NCBI RefSeq assembly: GCF_014193425.1
Contig: NZ_JACHZG010000001.1
Span: 3,162,001-3,226,000, forward strand
Reading direction: 5' to 3'
DNA: 64,000 nucleotides
Source: Microlunatus antarcticus
GTDB lineage: Bacteria; Actinomycetota; Actinomycetes; Propionibacteriales; Propionibacteriaceae
Part shown: in pieces, positions 16,190 to 24,828 of the stretch
Numbering within the stretch: the first letter of the stretch is position 1
How the letters are laid out: the number at the start of each line of letters is the position of its first letter
Program-made: the position numbers and the translations under genes
Notes under the pieces: model-generated
Database searches by the model: none
Told to the model about the DNA's origin: nothing
What the model saw: the letters and a program-made list of their open reading frames with translations, nothing else

Positions 16190-16713
16190 GCCGTCTGCCC
16201 GGGCGGTGCGGCGTCGACCCCGAGGCTCACCGCTCGCGCCTGCACGAGGGGGTCGGCGACCAGGTCGTCGATGAGCTGGGCCGGGCCGCCGATGCTCGTC
16301 CAGCCGTCGTCCCAGAGCATCGACATCAACCAGGAGCGGTCCTCCGGGAAGATCAGGTCGGGTGGTGAGTCCCGCCAGGTCCTGGCTTCGTCCGGCCCGG
16401 CCTTGACGATCACGTACGACCACTCGGCGTACATCAGGACCCTCGTCGCCGCGGGGAAGACCACGTCGTGAGCACCGGTGTCGAGGTAGCCGAGCCACCA
16501 GTCGTGACCGCCGAAGTCGGCGAGGTGACGTAGGACTGCACGTTCCTGCTCGACGAGGAGCGTGTCGTCCTCGGCGTCGAGCTCGTCGACGGTGGCGAAG
16601 GACTCGAAGACCGGAGGGACGGCTCGGGCGATGGTTCGGCCACGGGTGGTCCCGCTCGTGATCCAGCTGACGGTCTCCGGCGTGCCGAAGACCTGGTCGT
16701 GCGCGGGCGCCAC
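16183..16713 (-). CDS. Hypothetical protein, conserved-looking
   Basis: 176 residues. Segments such as TPETVSWITSGTTRGRTIAR, WWLGYLDTGAHDVVFP and WDDGWTSIGGPAQLIDDL look like a compact conserved domain of unknown function found in actinobacteria (from memory). Start choice is uncertain. The GTG used here lacks a clear ribosome site; a GTG 20 codons upstream has GATCAT 6 nt before it, and the frame stays open to an ATG at 16824, but the extra sequence is low-complexity. Confidence 0.65.
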   Translation of the reverse strand: MAPAHDQVFGTPETVSWITSGTTRGRTIARAVPPVFESFATVDELDAEDDTLLVEQERAVLRHLADFGGHDWWLGYLDTGAHDVVFPAATRVLMYAEWSYVIVKAGPDEARTWRDSPPDLIFPEDRSWLMSMLWDDGWTSIGGPAQLIDDLVADPLVQARAVSLGVDAAPPGQTAY

Positions 16714-16853
16714 GGCTGGAGAAGGAGCGGCATCACCCGGCCCGACCGACGGACGAGCTGCTGGCTTTCGCACGCGGCCATGATCCAGCAGTCGCTGCGA
16801 CCGCGTCCGACCGATCCGGAGCATCGGTCGAACGGCGGTGCCAGAGTGGGACC

Positions 16854-17174
16854 GTGGGCGCCGACCGACCGATGACGGACTGGGAAGCGCGGGTGGCGAA
16901 GGCCAAGCGCGACGGCGGCTGGTACGGCCCGGACGAGGAGCCCAGCCCGTACCCGCCTCGGATCAAGCGCAGGCGGTTCCTGGTCTCCTTCGCACTGACC
17001 CTGGTGGTGAGCGTCGTCGCTCACGCCCTTCTCCACCTGGTCACGGGCCGAACCGGCCCGACGATCAGCGCGGACGTCCTGCTCGACGGCGTGTTCCAGG
17101 GTCTGCTGCTCGCCTTCTTCGTCGGGTGGGGCTCCACCCGACCACCACGGAGGAAGCCAGGACACCGCCGCTAG
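16854..17174 (+). CDS. Small two-helix membrane protein
   Basis: 106 residues: a charged N-terminus (MTDWEARVAKAKRDGGWYGP), one hydrophobic helix near 47-65, a second near 77-95 and a basic tail. No family is recognised. The GTG lies 6 nt after CAGAGT; an ATG six codons later is the alternative. Its TAG sits in the loop of a terminator hairpin. Confidence 0.6.
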   Translation: MGADRPMTDWEARVAKAKRDGGWYGPDEEPSPYPPRIKRRRFLVSFALTLVVSVVAHALLHLVTGRTGPTISADVLLDGVFQGLLLAFFVGWGSTRPPRRKPGHRR

Positions 17175-17185
17175 GCGGTGTCCTG
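17158..17185. terminator. Hairpin with the stop codon in its loop
   Basis: A perfect 12-bp stem (17158-17169 with 17174-17185) and a 4-nt loop overlap the stop codon of the small membrane protein. It separates it from a convergent 43-residue protein gene. Confidence 0.75.
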
Positions 17186-17200
17186 AGGGGCCGCTACCCG

Positions 17201-17332
17201 TCAGGGTGTCCCGGCGTCCGCGCCCGCGCTCCCCGCCTCGACCGACTGCACCGCGGTCGCGTACTTGTAGACCTTGTAGAACCCGTAGCCGATCAGTCCT
17301 ACGGCGAGTGCCCCGCCTGCTGCGTAGACCAT
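17201..17332 (-). CDS. 43-residue membrane-anchored peptide
   Basis: MVYAAGGALAVGLIGYGFYK begins a short protein with one hydrophobic helix, then VYKYATAVQ and an Ala/Gly/Asp-rich tail. A strong ribosome site (AAAGAGG, 7 nt before ATG) supports translation despite the small size. No family is recognised. It lies 87 bp downstream of the monooxygenase-like gene on the same strand. Confidence 0.55.
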   Translation of the reverse strand: MVYAAGGALAVGLIGYGFYKVYKYATAVQSVEAGSAGADAGTP

Positions 17333-17419
17333 GGTGAACCTCTTTCTCGAGTGTGTCCTGACACTCCAGAGGCCGCAGCCCTCGGTCTGATACTCACCCG
17401 GACCGGGTGCCGGGCAGGC

Positions 17420-17713
17420 TCAGATCGTGGTGGCCTCGTAGCGCACCAGCGACACCCGGCCGCCGGTCAGCTCGCCCAGCTCGTTCGCGCCCTCGGGGGT
17501 CGCGCGCCACGCGCGGTAGGCGTCGTCCGCCTCCACCGACTCCCACATCTCGATCACGACGAGGTGGCGCGGGTCGGTCAGGTCCCGTACGACGTCGGCC
17601 GAGAGGAACCCCGGGCGGGCGCGCGTCTGGGCCAGCACCGAGGTGACGCGTGCCTCGGCGTCGGCCGGGGCGTCGGGGCTGAGGTGGATGTCGAGCAAGG
17701 AGGTGACGGCCAT
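17420..17713 (-). CDS. Antibiotic biosynthesis monooxygenase (ABM) domain protein
   Basis: 97 residues with the ABM dimeric ferredoxin-like fold: LLDIHLSPDAPADAEARVTS, then RPGFLSADVVRDL and VVIEMWESVEADDAYRAW. The family includes heme-degrading and quinol monooxygenases and many proteins of unknown role. The ATG lies 6 nt after TACCGT. It is divergent from a LacI-family regulator, which may control it. Confidence 0.83.
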   Translation of the reverse strand: MAVTSLLDIHLSPDAPADAEARVTSVLAQTRARPGFLSADVVRDLTDPRHLVVIEMWESVEADDAYRAWRATPEGANELGELTGGRVSLVRYEATTI

Positions 17714-17719
17714 GCTCCG

Positions 17720-17725
17720 ACGGTA
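17720..17725 (-). promoter_or_regulatory. Leaderless -10 box TACCGT
   Basis: TACCGT lies 6 nt before the ATG of the ABM-domain gene. Confidence 0.55.
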
Positions 17726-17828
17726 GTGGTCGTGGTCGACAGCGCGATGCGCCGCGGATCTCCTGAGCCGGCGGGCCTCGATGGGCCCACCGGACCGCAC
17801 TCCACGTGAACCGCGAGACCATGTCCCG

Positions 17829-18842
17829 GTGCCCACGCCGCCGGACCCCGTACGCCGGGCCACCGCCGCCGAGGTCGCGCGGCTGGCCGGGGTGAGTCCG
17901 GCGGTCGTCAGCTACGTGCTCAACGAGGGGCCGCGCCCGGTCGCGCCGGCCACCGCGGAACGGGTGCGGGACGCCGTACGGCAGCTCGACTACCGGCCCA
18001 ACCGGGCGGCGCGGGCGCTGCGGGTGGGGTCGACCGGCATGGTCGGCCTGATCCTGCCGAGCGTGTCGAACCCGTTCTTCGCCGCCTTCTCGGAGGCGTT
18101 CCAGGCGGCCGCGCACCAGCAGGGCCTGGCCGTGATCGCGGCGAGCTCGGACGCCGTGCTCGCCCAGGAGCAGGAGCTCGTGGAGAGCCTGCCCCGGCAC
18201 GGGATCGACGGTCTGGTCGTCGCCACGGTCATGCACCTCGCCGACAGCCCGGCGCTGTCCGACCCGGGCCTGCCGACCGTGGTCGTCAACGCGCCGTTCC
18301 CGGTGCCCGGGGTGCACGCCCTCGGGCCGGACACGCGGCAGGGGGCCCGGCTCGCGGTCGAGCACCTCCTGACCGTGCACGGGCACCGCTCCGTCGCCCT
18401 GGTCAGTGGCGAGACCGCCGCGGAACGTCCCACCTCCCGCGAGCTGGGGTGGAGCCAGGCCGTCTCGGCCTGCAACGCCGACACCGGCCCGATCGTGCGG
18501 GTCCCGTTCGACCGCCTGGGCGGGCTCGACGCCGCGCAGCAGCTGCTCGCGCTCCCGGAACGTCCCACCGCCGTCTTCGCCACCTCCGACGCCCAGGCCT
18601 TCGGCCTCCTGCACGGCCTCTGGTCCGCCGGCGTGCGCGTGCCCGGTGACGTGGCCGTCGTCGGCTTCGACGGGACCGACGACGGCGCGTACGCGGTCCC
18701 GCCGCTCACCTCGGCGCGCCAGCCCGTCGCCGCCATGGCCGCGGCCGCGCTGGACGCCCTCCACCTGCCGCCCGGGTCGTCGCACGAGCTCTTCGCTCTG
18801 GACCTGGTCGTCCGGGAGTCGTGCGGCTGCCGCCCGGCCTGA
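17829..18842 (+). CDS. LacI family transcriptional regulator
   Basis: 337 residues. The helix-turn-helix is at about 10-32 (TAAEVARLAGVSPAVVSYVL) with the hinge helix near 52-60 (PNRAARALR). The effector domain runs from GMVGLILPSVSNPFFAAF to the C-terminus, with VVGFDGTDDGAYAVPPLTSA near the end. No sugar gene lies beside it, so its regulon is not visible. A GTG start is used because upstream in-frame sequence is Pro/Arg-rich and lacks another good start. Confidence 0.9.
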   Translation: MPTPPDPVRRATAAEVARLAGVSPAVVSYVLNEGPRPVAPATAERVRDAVRQLDYRPNRAARALRVGSTGMVGLILPSVSNPFFAAFSEAFQAAAHQQGLAVIAASSDAVLAQEQELVESLPRHGIDGLVVATVMHLADSPALSDPGLPTVVVNAPFPVPGVHALGPDTRQGARLAVEHLLTVHGHRSVALVSGETAAERPTSRELGWSQAVSACNADTGPIVRVPFDRLGGLDAAQQLLALPERPTAVFATSDAQAFGLLHGLWSAGVRVPGDVAVVGFDGTDDGAYAVPPLTSARQPVAAMAAAALDALHLPPGSSHELFALDLVVRESCGCRPA

Positions 18843-18865
18843 GCCGGCCTGACTCGACCCGAGCC

Positions 18866-18898
18866 AGCCGCGCCGTCAGCGCTTGCGCTGGCGCGGCT
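18866..18898. terminator. Hairpin between LacI regulator and PhoD gene
   Basis: agccgcgcc (18866-18874) pairs with 18890-18898; the loop holds a second small palindrome (agcgcttgcgct). It overlaps the stop of the PhoD gene. Confidence 0.6.
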
Positions 18899-20732
18899 CG
18901 TCCCGACGCTCACCCACCGGCCCGTCGGCCGCCACGACCCGGCGCGTCCGGCGCAGCGTGCGCCAGCTGGTCGCGTACACCGGCTCGACGCTCGGGTCGA
19001 CCCGCGGGTCGGGCAGCGCGGTGGTCGGGACGGGGGTCAGGTAGAAGTCCGCCTGGACCCGCTTCGTCGTCACGTCGAGGACGACGAAGCCGTGCCCGAC
19101 GCCGTCGAGGTAGCGGACCCACGGGTTCGCACCGGCGACCGCACTCGTGAGGCCGCGGGTCGTCTGGACCACGGCGGGGGCGGGCGCGCCCTTCGCCGAG
19201 GCGCGCACCAGCTCGTAGAAGCCGTCGCTGGTGATTGACGGGCACACGAACTCGACCCCGGCCGAGTGGTAGCCGGCCTCGCGCTTCACCGGGACGTCCA
19301 TCGCCCAGGACGAGTGGATGTCCCCGGTCAGGAACACGGCGTCGCCGTGCCCGCTGTCGTGGGCGTCGAGGTGCTCGATCAGCGCGGCCTGGTCGGCCTG
19401 GTAGCCGTCCCACTGGTCGGAGTTGAGGTAGTCGCCGGCGGGCAGGCCGAGCGCCGCCCCCGGGAAGCGGATCGGGGTGAAGATCACCTGGTTGCCGACG
19501 AGGTGCCAGGAACGTCCCCGGCGGGCCAGGGCCTTCTCGAACCAGCGCAGCTGCTCGGGCTCGGGCAGGTGGCGGTCCGGGTCGGCGAGCTCGGCCTGGA
19601 CGGTCGGGCTGCTCGTCGGGATGAAGCCGCCGCCGCCCTTCGTGTACGGGGCGACGTCGACCTGGGCGCTCCGGTTCTGCCGCGTCTCGAGCACCGACAG
19701 GTCGGCGAGCGTGCCGAAGGTGAACCGCTTGAAGAACCGCGTCCCCTGGTGGTCGACCGTGTGCTGCGACGGCAGCCGGAAGGGCATCCACTCCAGGTAG
19801 GCCTCGTACGCCTCCCGGCGCCGCTCGAGGAAGTCGCCCTCGGAGCCGGGTGTGTGGTTCTCCGCGCCGCCGCGCCAGGCGTTGTTGGCGACCTCGTGAT
19901 CGTCGAAGATCGTGATCCAGGGGTGGCGCCGGTGCGCGAGCTGGAGGTCCGGGTCGGCCTTGTGCAGCGCGTGCCGCAGCCGGTAGCCCTCGAGGTCGAC
20001 CGTCTCGGTCGCGGGGATGCCGTCGCGCTTGCCGACGAGGTCCGCGGGGCCGTAGCGGTCGGGACCGTTGCCGTACTCGTAGACGTAGTCGCCGACGTGC
20101 AGGACGAAGTCGAGGTCGTCGCGCTCCCCCAGCGCCCGGTAGGCGGTGAAGTATCCGCCCGTGTAGTTGCTGCACGACACCAGCGCGAAGCGCAGCGCGT
20201 GCTCGCGCCGCGGCTCGTCGGGCGCGGTCTGCGTACGCCCGACCACGCTCGTCTCGCCGAGGGCGCGGAAGCGGTACCAGTAGCGCGTGTACGGCCGCAG
20301 CCCGCGCACGTCGACCTTGACCGTGTGGTCGGACTCCGCGCGGGCGGAGACCGCACCGCGCTTGACCACGTGGCGGAAGTGCTGGTCGTAGGAGAGCTCC
20401 CAGCGCACGCGTACGGGCTTCCCGAGGCCGCTGCCCGGGGTGGCGACGGGGCCGCCCGGGGTCTCGGGCGGCGGCGTCGCGCGCGTCCACAGCACGATCG
20501 CGTCGCCGGTCGGGTCCCCGCTGGCCACGCCGTAGCCGAAGACGCCGCGATGGGCGGGGGCCGCGGCGGCCTCGAGGTCGAAGGACCGCAGCCCGGGCAG
20601 TCCGGCCGTGCCGGCGGCCGCGGCGGCGAGCGCCGCGCCCTTGAGGACCGTGCGTCGCGTCGTCGTCGGGGTGGTCAGGCCGGCGGGCTCGTTCGTCGGG
20701 CTGGGCCCGACCGGGGTGAGGGGGGTGGTCAC
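18876..20732 (-). CDS. Tat-exported PhoD-family alkaline phosphatase
   Basis: 618 residues. A twin-arginine signal (TRRTVLKGAALAAAAAG) is followed by the PhoD N-terminal domain (GVASGDPTGDAIVLWTRATP) and the catalytic domain with FVLHVGDYVYEYGNG, ITIFDDHEVANNAW and FLTGDIHSSWA, which give the Asp, Asn and His metal ligands. PhoD enzymes are Ca/Fe-dependent extracellular phosphomonoesterases or phosphodiesterases. The GTG start places the twin-arginine motif near residue 25. The gene is divergent from the DUF3097 gene; no Pho box was recognised. Confidence 0.92.
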   Translation of the reverse strand: MTTPLTPVGPSPTNEPAGLTTPTTTRRTVLKGAALAAAAAGTAGLPGLRSFDLEAAAAPAHRGVFGYGVASGDPTGDAIVLWTRATPPPETPGGPVATPGSGLGKPVRVRWELSYDQHFRHVVKRGAVSARAESDHTVKVDVRGLRPYTRYWYRFRALGETSVVGRTQTAPDEPRREHALRFALVSCSNYTGGYFTAYRALGERDDLDFVLHVGDYVYEYGNGPDRYGPADLVGKRDGIPATETVDLEGYRLRHALHKADPDLQLAHRRHPWITIFDDHEVANNAWRGGAENHTPGSEGDFLERRREAYEAYLEWMPFRLPSQHTVDHQGTRFFKRFTFGTLADLSVLETRQNRSAQVDVAPYTKGGGGFIPTSSPTVQAELADPDRHLPEPEQLRWFEKALARRGRSWHLVGNQVIFTPIRFPGAALGLPAGDYLNSDQWDGYQADQAALIEHLDAHDSGHGDAVFLTGDIHSSWAMDVPVKREAGYHSAGVEFVCPSITSDGFYELVRASAKGAPAPAVVQTTRGLTSAVAGANPWVRYLDGVGHGFVVLDVTTKRVQADFYLTPVPTTALPDPRVDPSVEPVYATSWRTLRRTRRVVAADGPVGERRDEPRQRKR

Positions 20733-20887
20733 GAGGGGTGAGTCTGCGCTCGCGGGGTGAACACGGGAGGACCGCCAGGCGAAGACTCGCCGACGGATAG
20801 CCCGACGATGCACCCCGACGGGCAGGCGCCGGGGAGCCGACGCCAGACTCGCGGACCGGCTTGCGGCCCCGCGACCGTCCGTCCGCC

Positions 20888-20893
20888 TAGCGT
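20888..20893 (+). promoter_or_regulatory. Leaderless -10 box TAGCGT
   Basis: TAGCGT lies 6 nt before the GTG of the DUF3097 gene. Confidence 0.55.
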
Positions 20894-20899
20894 GCAGCG

Positions 20900-21763
20900 G
20901 TGAGCCCCCTCGACCGCTACAACGGTGACGTCCTCAGCGCGGGCTGGAACGCGCCCCGCAAGCCGGTCAGCACGCCCATGACCCTCGAGCGCGACCTGGT
21001 GGTCGAGGACGCGACGACCGGCTTCTGCGGCGCGGTCCAGCGGTGGGAGAACGGTCTGGTCCTGCTCGAGGACCGGCGCGGCAAGGTGCGCGCGTTCGAG
21101 CTCGGAGCGGGATTCCTCGTAGACGGGAAGCCGGTCACGCTGCAGGCCCCCGTACGCGCCAGCGCGAAGCGGGCGACGAGGACCGCGTCCGGTTCGGTCG
21201 CGACGCCGGGCGGCGAGACGGCGAAGGTCGCGCTGCCCAGCCGGATCTACGTCGAGGGCCGGCACGACGCCGAGCTCGTCGAACGCATCTGGGGCGACGA
21301 CCTCCGCCACGTGGGCGTCGTGGTCGAGTTCCTGGGCGGGATCGACGACCTCGCGGCCGTGGTCGCCGAGTTCGCGCCCGGCCCCGGTCGGCGCCTCGGG
21401 GTGCTCGCGGACCACCTCGTGCCCGGGAGCAAGGAGACGCGGATCGCCCAGGCCGTCGAGCGGGGCAAGCACGGGAAGTTCGTCCGCGTGCTCGGCCACC
21501 CGTACGTCGACGTCTGGCAGGCGGTCAAGCCGGAGCGCGTCGGGCTCAAGCGCTGGCCCGACATCCCTCGCGACGTCGAGTGGAAGGCCGGCATCTGCGA
21601 GGTGCTCAAGCTCCCCCACGCCGACCAGGCCGACATCGCGCGCGCGTGGCAGGCGATCCTCGGCCGGGTGCGTTCGTGGAACGACATCGAGCGGCCCCTC
21701 CTCACCTGCGTCGAGGAGCTCATCGACTTCGTCACCGCCGACCACATCCCGACCGACACCTGA
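20900..21763 (+). CDS. DUF3097 domain-containing protein
   Basis: 287 residues, a family largely restricted to actinobacteria. YVEGRHDAELVERIWGDDLR (about 116-135) followed by VVVEFLGGIDDL and GVLADHLVPGSKE resembles a Toprim-like fold with an acidic metal site, so a role in nucleic-acid metabolism is possible but unproven. The GTG has TAGCGT 6 nt upstream and no Shine-Dalgarno sequence. Three strong hairpins follow the gene. Confidence 0.88.
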   Translation: MSPLDRYNGDVLSAGWNAPRKPVSTPMTLERDLVVEDATTGFCGAVQRWENGLVLLEDRRGKVRAFELGAGFLVDGKPVTLQAPVRASAKRATRTASGSVATPGGETAKVALPSRIYVEGRHDAELVERIWGDDLRHVGVVVEFLGGIDDLAAVVAEFAPGPGRRLGVLADHLVPGSKETRIAQAVERGKHGKFVRVLGHPYVDVWQAVKPERVGLKRWPDIPRDVEWKAGICEVLKLPHADQADIARAWQAILGRVRSWNDIERPLLTCVEELIDFVTADHIPTDT

Positions 21764-21865
21764 GCCGGGCTATTCGTCGGGGCTGAGTATCACCTGAAGA
21801 TCTGGGCGCGGGGAAGTTCTCCACGCCTCACGCGGCGCCGCACCGGTCCTGCCAGGGTGTGAGGC

Positions 21866-21993
21866 GCCGGTTCCCCCTAAGAACCGGCCTTCCTCCGTCC
21901 CGGGTGCCCCCCACCCGGGACGGAATCCCCCGCGCGACCGGGACCGACCCCGATGAGCCCGCGCCCCGTCGCGGGTCGGTCCCGGTCAGCGCG
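21866..21993. terminator. Three tandem hairpins in a convergent intergenic region
   Basis: Hairpin 1 is a 7-bp stem (21866-21872 with 21882-21888). Hairpin 2 is a perfect 13-bp stem (21894-21906 with 21912-21924) and a CCCCC loop. Hairpin 3 is a perfect 15-bp stem (21936-21950 with 21973-21987) extended by 5 bp beyond one bulged A. They fill most of the 246 bp between DUF3097 and the convergent membrane-protein gene. The first 100 bp after DUF3097 hold nothing else recognised. Confidence 0.75.
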
Positions 21994-22009
21994 GCGGGAG
22001 GAGCCTCGC

Positions 22010-22432
22010 TCAGGCCGAGAGCGCGAGGGCGACCGCTGGGACGACGGCCAGCACCGCGAAGGTCGTCCGTACGCGGTCGGCCCGCAGCAGAGCACGGACG
22101 AGGTCGGGCTCCGGCCCGCGCCGGCCCAGCCGTCCGTGCAGCGGTGCGGCCCGGAACGCGGTCGTCGCCAGGGCGACCGCGCTCGACAGGGCGGCGGCCC
22201 AGGCCAGGAACGAGGTCGGGTGCGTCACGACGGCACCGACCGCGCTCACGACGACGACGCCGTACACGAGGCCCACCAGCGGGACGATGCCGCGGGAGTG
22301 GAGGTCGTGGGCCCGGGCGAAGCCGGGCCCGTCGACGCGGGCCAGCGCCGGGTAGACGAGCGCCGTGACGGTCAGCTGGAAGCCGGCGTGGAGCGCCGTC
22401 GCCACGACGAGCGCGACCGACCAGAAGGGCAC
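22010..22432 (-). CDS. Four-helix membrane protein of unknown function
   Basis: 140 residues with four predicted membrane helices. HAGFQLTVTALVYPALARVD and AHDLHSRGIVPLVGLVYG are the most distinctive segments. No family is named with confidence. The start is GTG, 5 nt after GATGAT. It is divergent from the PRISE-type reductase across 85 bp and ends at the tandem hairpins. Confidence 0.72.
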   Translation of the reverse strand: MPFWSVALVVATALHAGFQLTVTALVYPALARVDGPGFARAHDLHSRGIVPLVGLVYGVVVVSAVGAVVTHPTSFLAWAAALSSAVALATTAFRAAPLHGRLGRRGPEPDLVRALLRADRVRTTFAVLAVVPAVALALSA

Positions 22433-22517
22433 GCCCCATCATCGGGCCGGCGTGCGCAGACGCCCGACGCACGCGTCCGGACGGAATGCCCGGCCGTCCC
22501 GACCGGTTGGGCACCAC

Positions 22518-23633
22518 GTGACTCCCGACGCGACGACCGACCTCCCGACCGCCGAGCCGACCTCCCGCACCGCCCTCGTGGTGGGCGCGAGCGGTATCAC
22601 CGGGTCCGCTCTGGTGGACCAGCTGCTCGCCGAGGACTGGGAGGTGCTGGCCCTGTCGCGCGGCGGCTCGACGCGCGACGGCGTGGGCAGCGTGGCCGCC
22701 GACCTGCGCGACCCGGAGAGCCTGCGGACGGCGCTGGCCGACGTCCGCCCGACGCACGTCTTCTTCACCGCCTGGCAGCGCCAGGAGACCGAGGCCGAGA
22801 ACATCGCCGTCAACGGCGGGATGGTCCGCGACCTGCTCGCCGCGCTCGGGCACGCGCCGCTGCAGCACGTCGCGCTGGTGACCGGGCTCAAGCACTACCT
22901 CGGCCCGTTCGAGGCGTACGCGCAGGGCAAGGTCCCCGAGACCCCCTTCCACGAGGAGGAGCCCCGGCTGGAGACCCCGAACTTCTACTACGCGCAGGAG
23001 GACGAGCTCTTCGCCGCCGCCGCGCGGCAGGGCTTCACCTGGTCGGTGCACCGCTCCCACACGGTGATCGGGCACGCTGTCGGCAACGCGATGAACATGG
23101 GTCTGACGCTCGCCGTCGCGGCGACGCTGTCCAACGAGCTCGACCTGCCGTTCGCCTTCCCCGGCAGCGAGGCGCAGTGGAACAGCCTCACGGACATGAC
23201 CGACGCGGGCCTGCTGGCCGAGCAGATGGTGTGGGCCTCGACCGACCCGGCCGGCGCGGACGAGGCGTTCAACATCGTGAACGGCGACGTCTTCCGGTGG
23301 CGCTGGCTGTGGCCGCGCCTCGCCGCGTACCTCGGCGTCGACCCCGCCCGCGTGGTCGGCCCCGACGGCGACCCGCGGCCGCTGGAGCAGCAGCTGACCG
23401 AGCACGAGGGCGCCTGGCCCGCGATCGCCGAGAAGTACGGCCTCGTCGAGACCGACATCTCCCGGCTGGCCTCCTGGTGGCACACCGACGCCGACCTCGG
23501 CCGGCCGATGGAGGTCGTCACGGACATGAGCAAGAGCCGCGAGGCCGGGTTCCTCGGCTACCGGCGGACGGAACGTTCCTTCACCGACCTCTTCGACCGC
23601 TACCGCGCGGAGAAGCTGATCCCCACCCCCTGA
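22518..23633 (+). CDS. PRISE-type (VEP1/progesterone 5-beta-reductase-like) SDR
   Basis: 371 residues of the extended SDR fold. VVGASGITGSALVDQL is the nucleotide-binding loop. VTGLKHYLGPFEAYAQG is the signature of the PRISE family, whose plant members reduce enones, and NFYYAQEDELF carries the family Tyr. Bacterial substrates are largely unknown. The GTG follows an acidic/Thr-rich N-terminus and overlaps the stop of an 11-codon frame as GTGA; no ribosome site is visible. A tandem 14-bp repeat and a strong terminator follow. Confidence 0.85.
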   Translation: MTPDATTDLPTAEPTSRTALVVGASGITGSALVDQLLAEDWEVLALSRGGSTRDGVGSVAADLRDPESLRTALADVRPTHVFFTAWQRQETEAENIAVNGGMVRDLLAALGHAPLQHVALVTGLKHYLGPFEAYAQGKVPETPFHEEEPRLETPNFYYAQEDELFAAAARQGFTWSVHRSHTVIGHAVGNAMNMGLTLAVAATLSNELDLPFAFPGSEAQWNSLTDMTDAGLLAEQMVWASTDPAGADEAFNIVNGDVFRWRWLWPRLAAYLGVDPARVVGPDGDPRPLEQQLTEHEGAWPAIAEKYGLVETDISRLASWWHTDADLGRPMEVVTDMSKSREAGFLGYRRTERSFTDLFDRYRAEKLIPTP

Positions 23634-23641
23634 CTCCCACG

Positions 23642-23669
23642 GGGCTCCTGACCCCGGGCTCCTGACCCC
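23642..23669 (+). repeat. Two tandem copies of a 14-bp unit
   Basis: gggctcctgacccc occurs twice without a gap, starting 9 bp after the PRISE gene stop and just before its terminator. Each copy contains a weak palindrome. Confidence 0.8.
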
Positions 23670-23673
23670 GACG

Positions 23674-23728
23674 AACCGCTGACTCCCGACCCTCTCGGAC
23701 CCCACATCCGTGGCGGGAGTCAGCGGTT
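23674..23728 (+). terminator. Terminator after the PRISE reductase gene
   Basis: A perfect 15-bp stem (23674-23688 with 23714-23728) is followed by TCTCG, near a short T run. The 25-nt loop is pyrimidine-rich. Confidence 0.78.
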
Positions 23729-23805
23729 TCTCGCGATCGGGCCGGGATCCGCGCCAGCCCGGCGCGGGTGCTGATCGTAGGCGGCGGTCGGGCAGACTCG
23801 GCCCC

Positions 23806-24828
23806 ATGAAGGCTGTCGTCGTCCACGGCGCGGGAGACCTCCGCGTCGACGAGGTCGACGAGGTCGAGCCCGGGCCGGACGAGGTCGTCGTCGACGTCGA
23901 GTGGGGCGGGATCTGCGGCTCCGACCTGTCGTACTTCCGCCACGGCGCGACGGGAACCGCCGTCCTCACCGAACCCCTCGTCCTCGGCCACGAGGTCGCC
24001 GGCCGGGTGGGACGCCTCGGCCCGGGCGTCCGCGACGTCGAGGTCGGGCAGCCGACGACCGTCCACCCGGCGACCCTCGTCGGCGATCCGGCGCTGCCCG
24101 AGCGGCTGGCCGGCCGGACGAACCTGCACCCGTACGTCCGCTACCTCGGCTCGGCCGCGTTCGTCCCGCACACGCACGGCGGGTTCGTGCAGCACCTCGT
24201 GGTCCGCGTCGACCAGCTGCGGGTGCTGCCCGACGGCGTCGACACCAAGCGGGGTGCGCTGGCCGAGCCGCTCGGCGTGGCGATGCACGCCGTCCGCCGC
24301 GCCGGCGACGTGCGCAGCCGCGACGTCCTCGTGAACGGGGCCGGCCCGATCGGCGCGCTCGTGGTCGCCGCGGCGAAGGAGGCCGGGGCGCGCACGGTGA
24401 CGGTCGCCGACGTGGACGCCGCCGCGCTGCGGGTCGCGCGGACGATGGGCGCCGACGTCACGGTGGACGTCCGCACCGCGTCGTTGCCGGAGGACGTGGA
24501 GCTGGTCTTCGAGGCCTCCGGGGCCACCGGCGCGCTCGGCGGGGTGCTGCACGCGGTGGCGCGGGGCGGCACGCTCGTCCAGGTCGGCAACCTGCCCGGC
24601 ACGCCCTCCCCCGCTGCGCTCGGCGACCTGGTCACCCGCGAGATCACCTGGGTCGGCTCCTACCGGTTCGTCGACGAGATCACCGACGCCGTCGCCGCCA
24701 TGGCGGCCGGCCTGGACGTGACGCCGCTGATGACCCACACGTTCGGGATCGACGACGCGCTCGAGGCGATGCAGGTCGCCGCCGACCGGAGCACGGGCAG
24801 CAGCAAGGTCATGCTCCGGCTGTCGTGA
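23806..24828 (+). CDS. IdnD-like zinc-type alcohol dehydrogenase lacking the structural zinc cysteines
   Basis: 340 residues of the medium-chain dehydrogenase type. WGGICGSDLSYFRHG (Cys near 37) and LGHEVAGRVG provide catalytic zinc ligands; VNGAGPIGALVVAAAKEAGA binds NAD(P). FGSAMYFPHVDGGF-like sequence (YLGSAAFVPHTHGGF here) is characteristic of L-idonate 5-dehydrogenases. The usual CxxCxxC structural-zinc lobe is replaced by a Pro/Leu segment without cysteines. The substrate is probably a sugar acid or polyol, by homology only. Its last 20 bp overlap the convergent MFS gene. Confidence 0.85.
   Translation: MKAVVVHGAGDLRVDEVDEVEPGPDEVVVDVEWGGICGSDLSYFRHGATGTAVLTEPLVLGHEVAGRVGRLGPGVRDVEVGQPTTVHPATLVGDPALPERLAGRTNLHPYVRYLGSAAFVPHTHGGFVQHLVVRVDQLRVLPDGVDTKRGALAEPLGVAMHAVRRAGDVRSRDVLVNGAGPIGALVVAAAKEAGARTVTVADVDAAALRVARTMGADVTVDVRTASLPEDVELVFEASGATGALGGVLHAVARGGTLVQVGNLPGTPSPAALGDLVTREITWVGSYRFVDEITDAVAAMAAGLDVTPLMTHTFGIDDALEAMQVAADRSTGSSKVMLRLS

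Noticed and set aside
22476-22520. An 11-codon frame whose TGA overlaps the PRISE gene GTG
   Set aside because: The overlap is as in the kinase case, but no TANNNT box or ribosome site precedes its ATG, so it may be chance.
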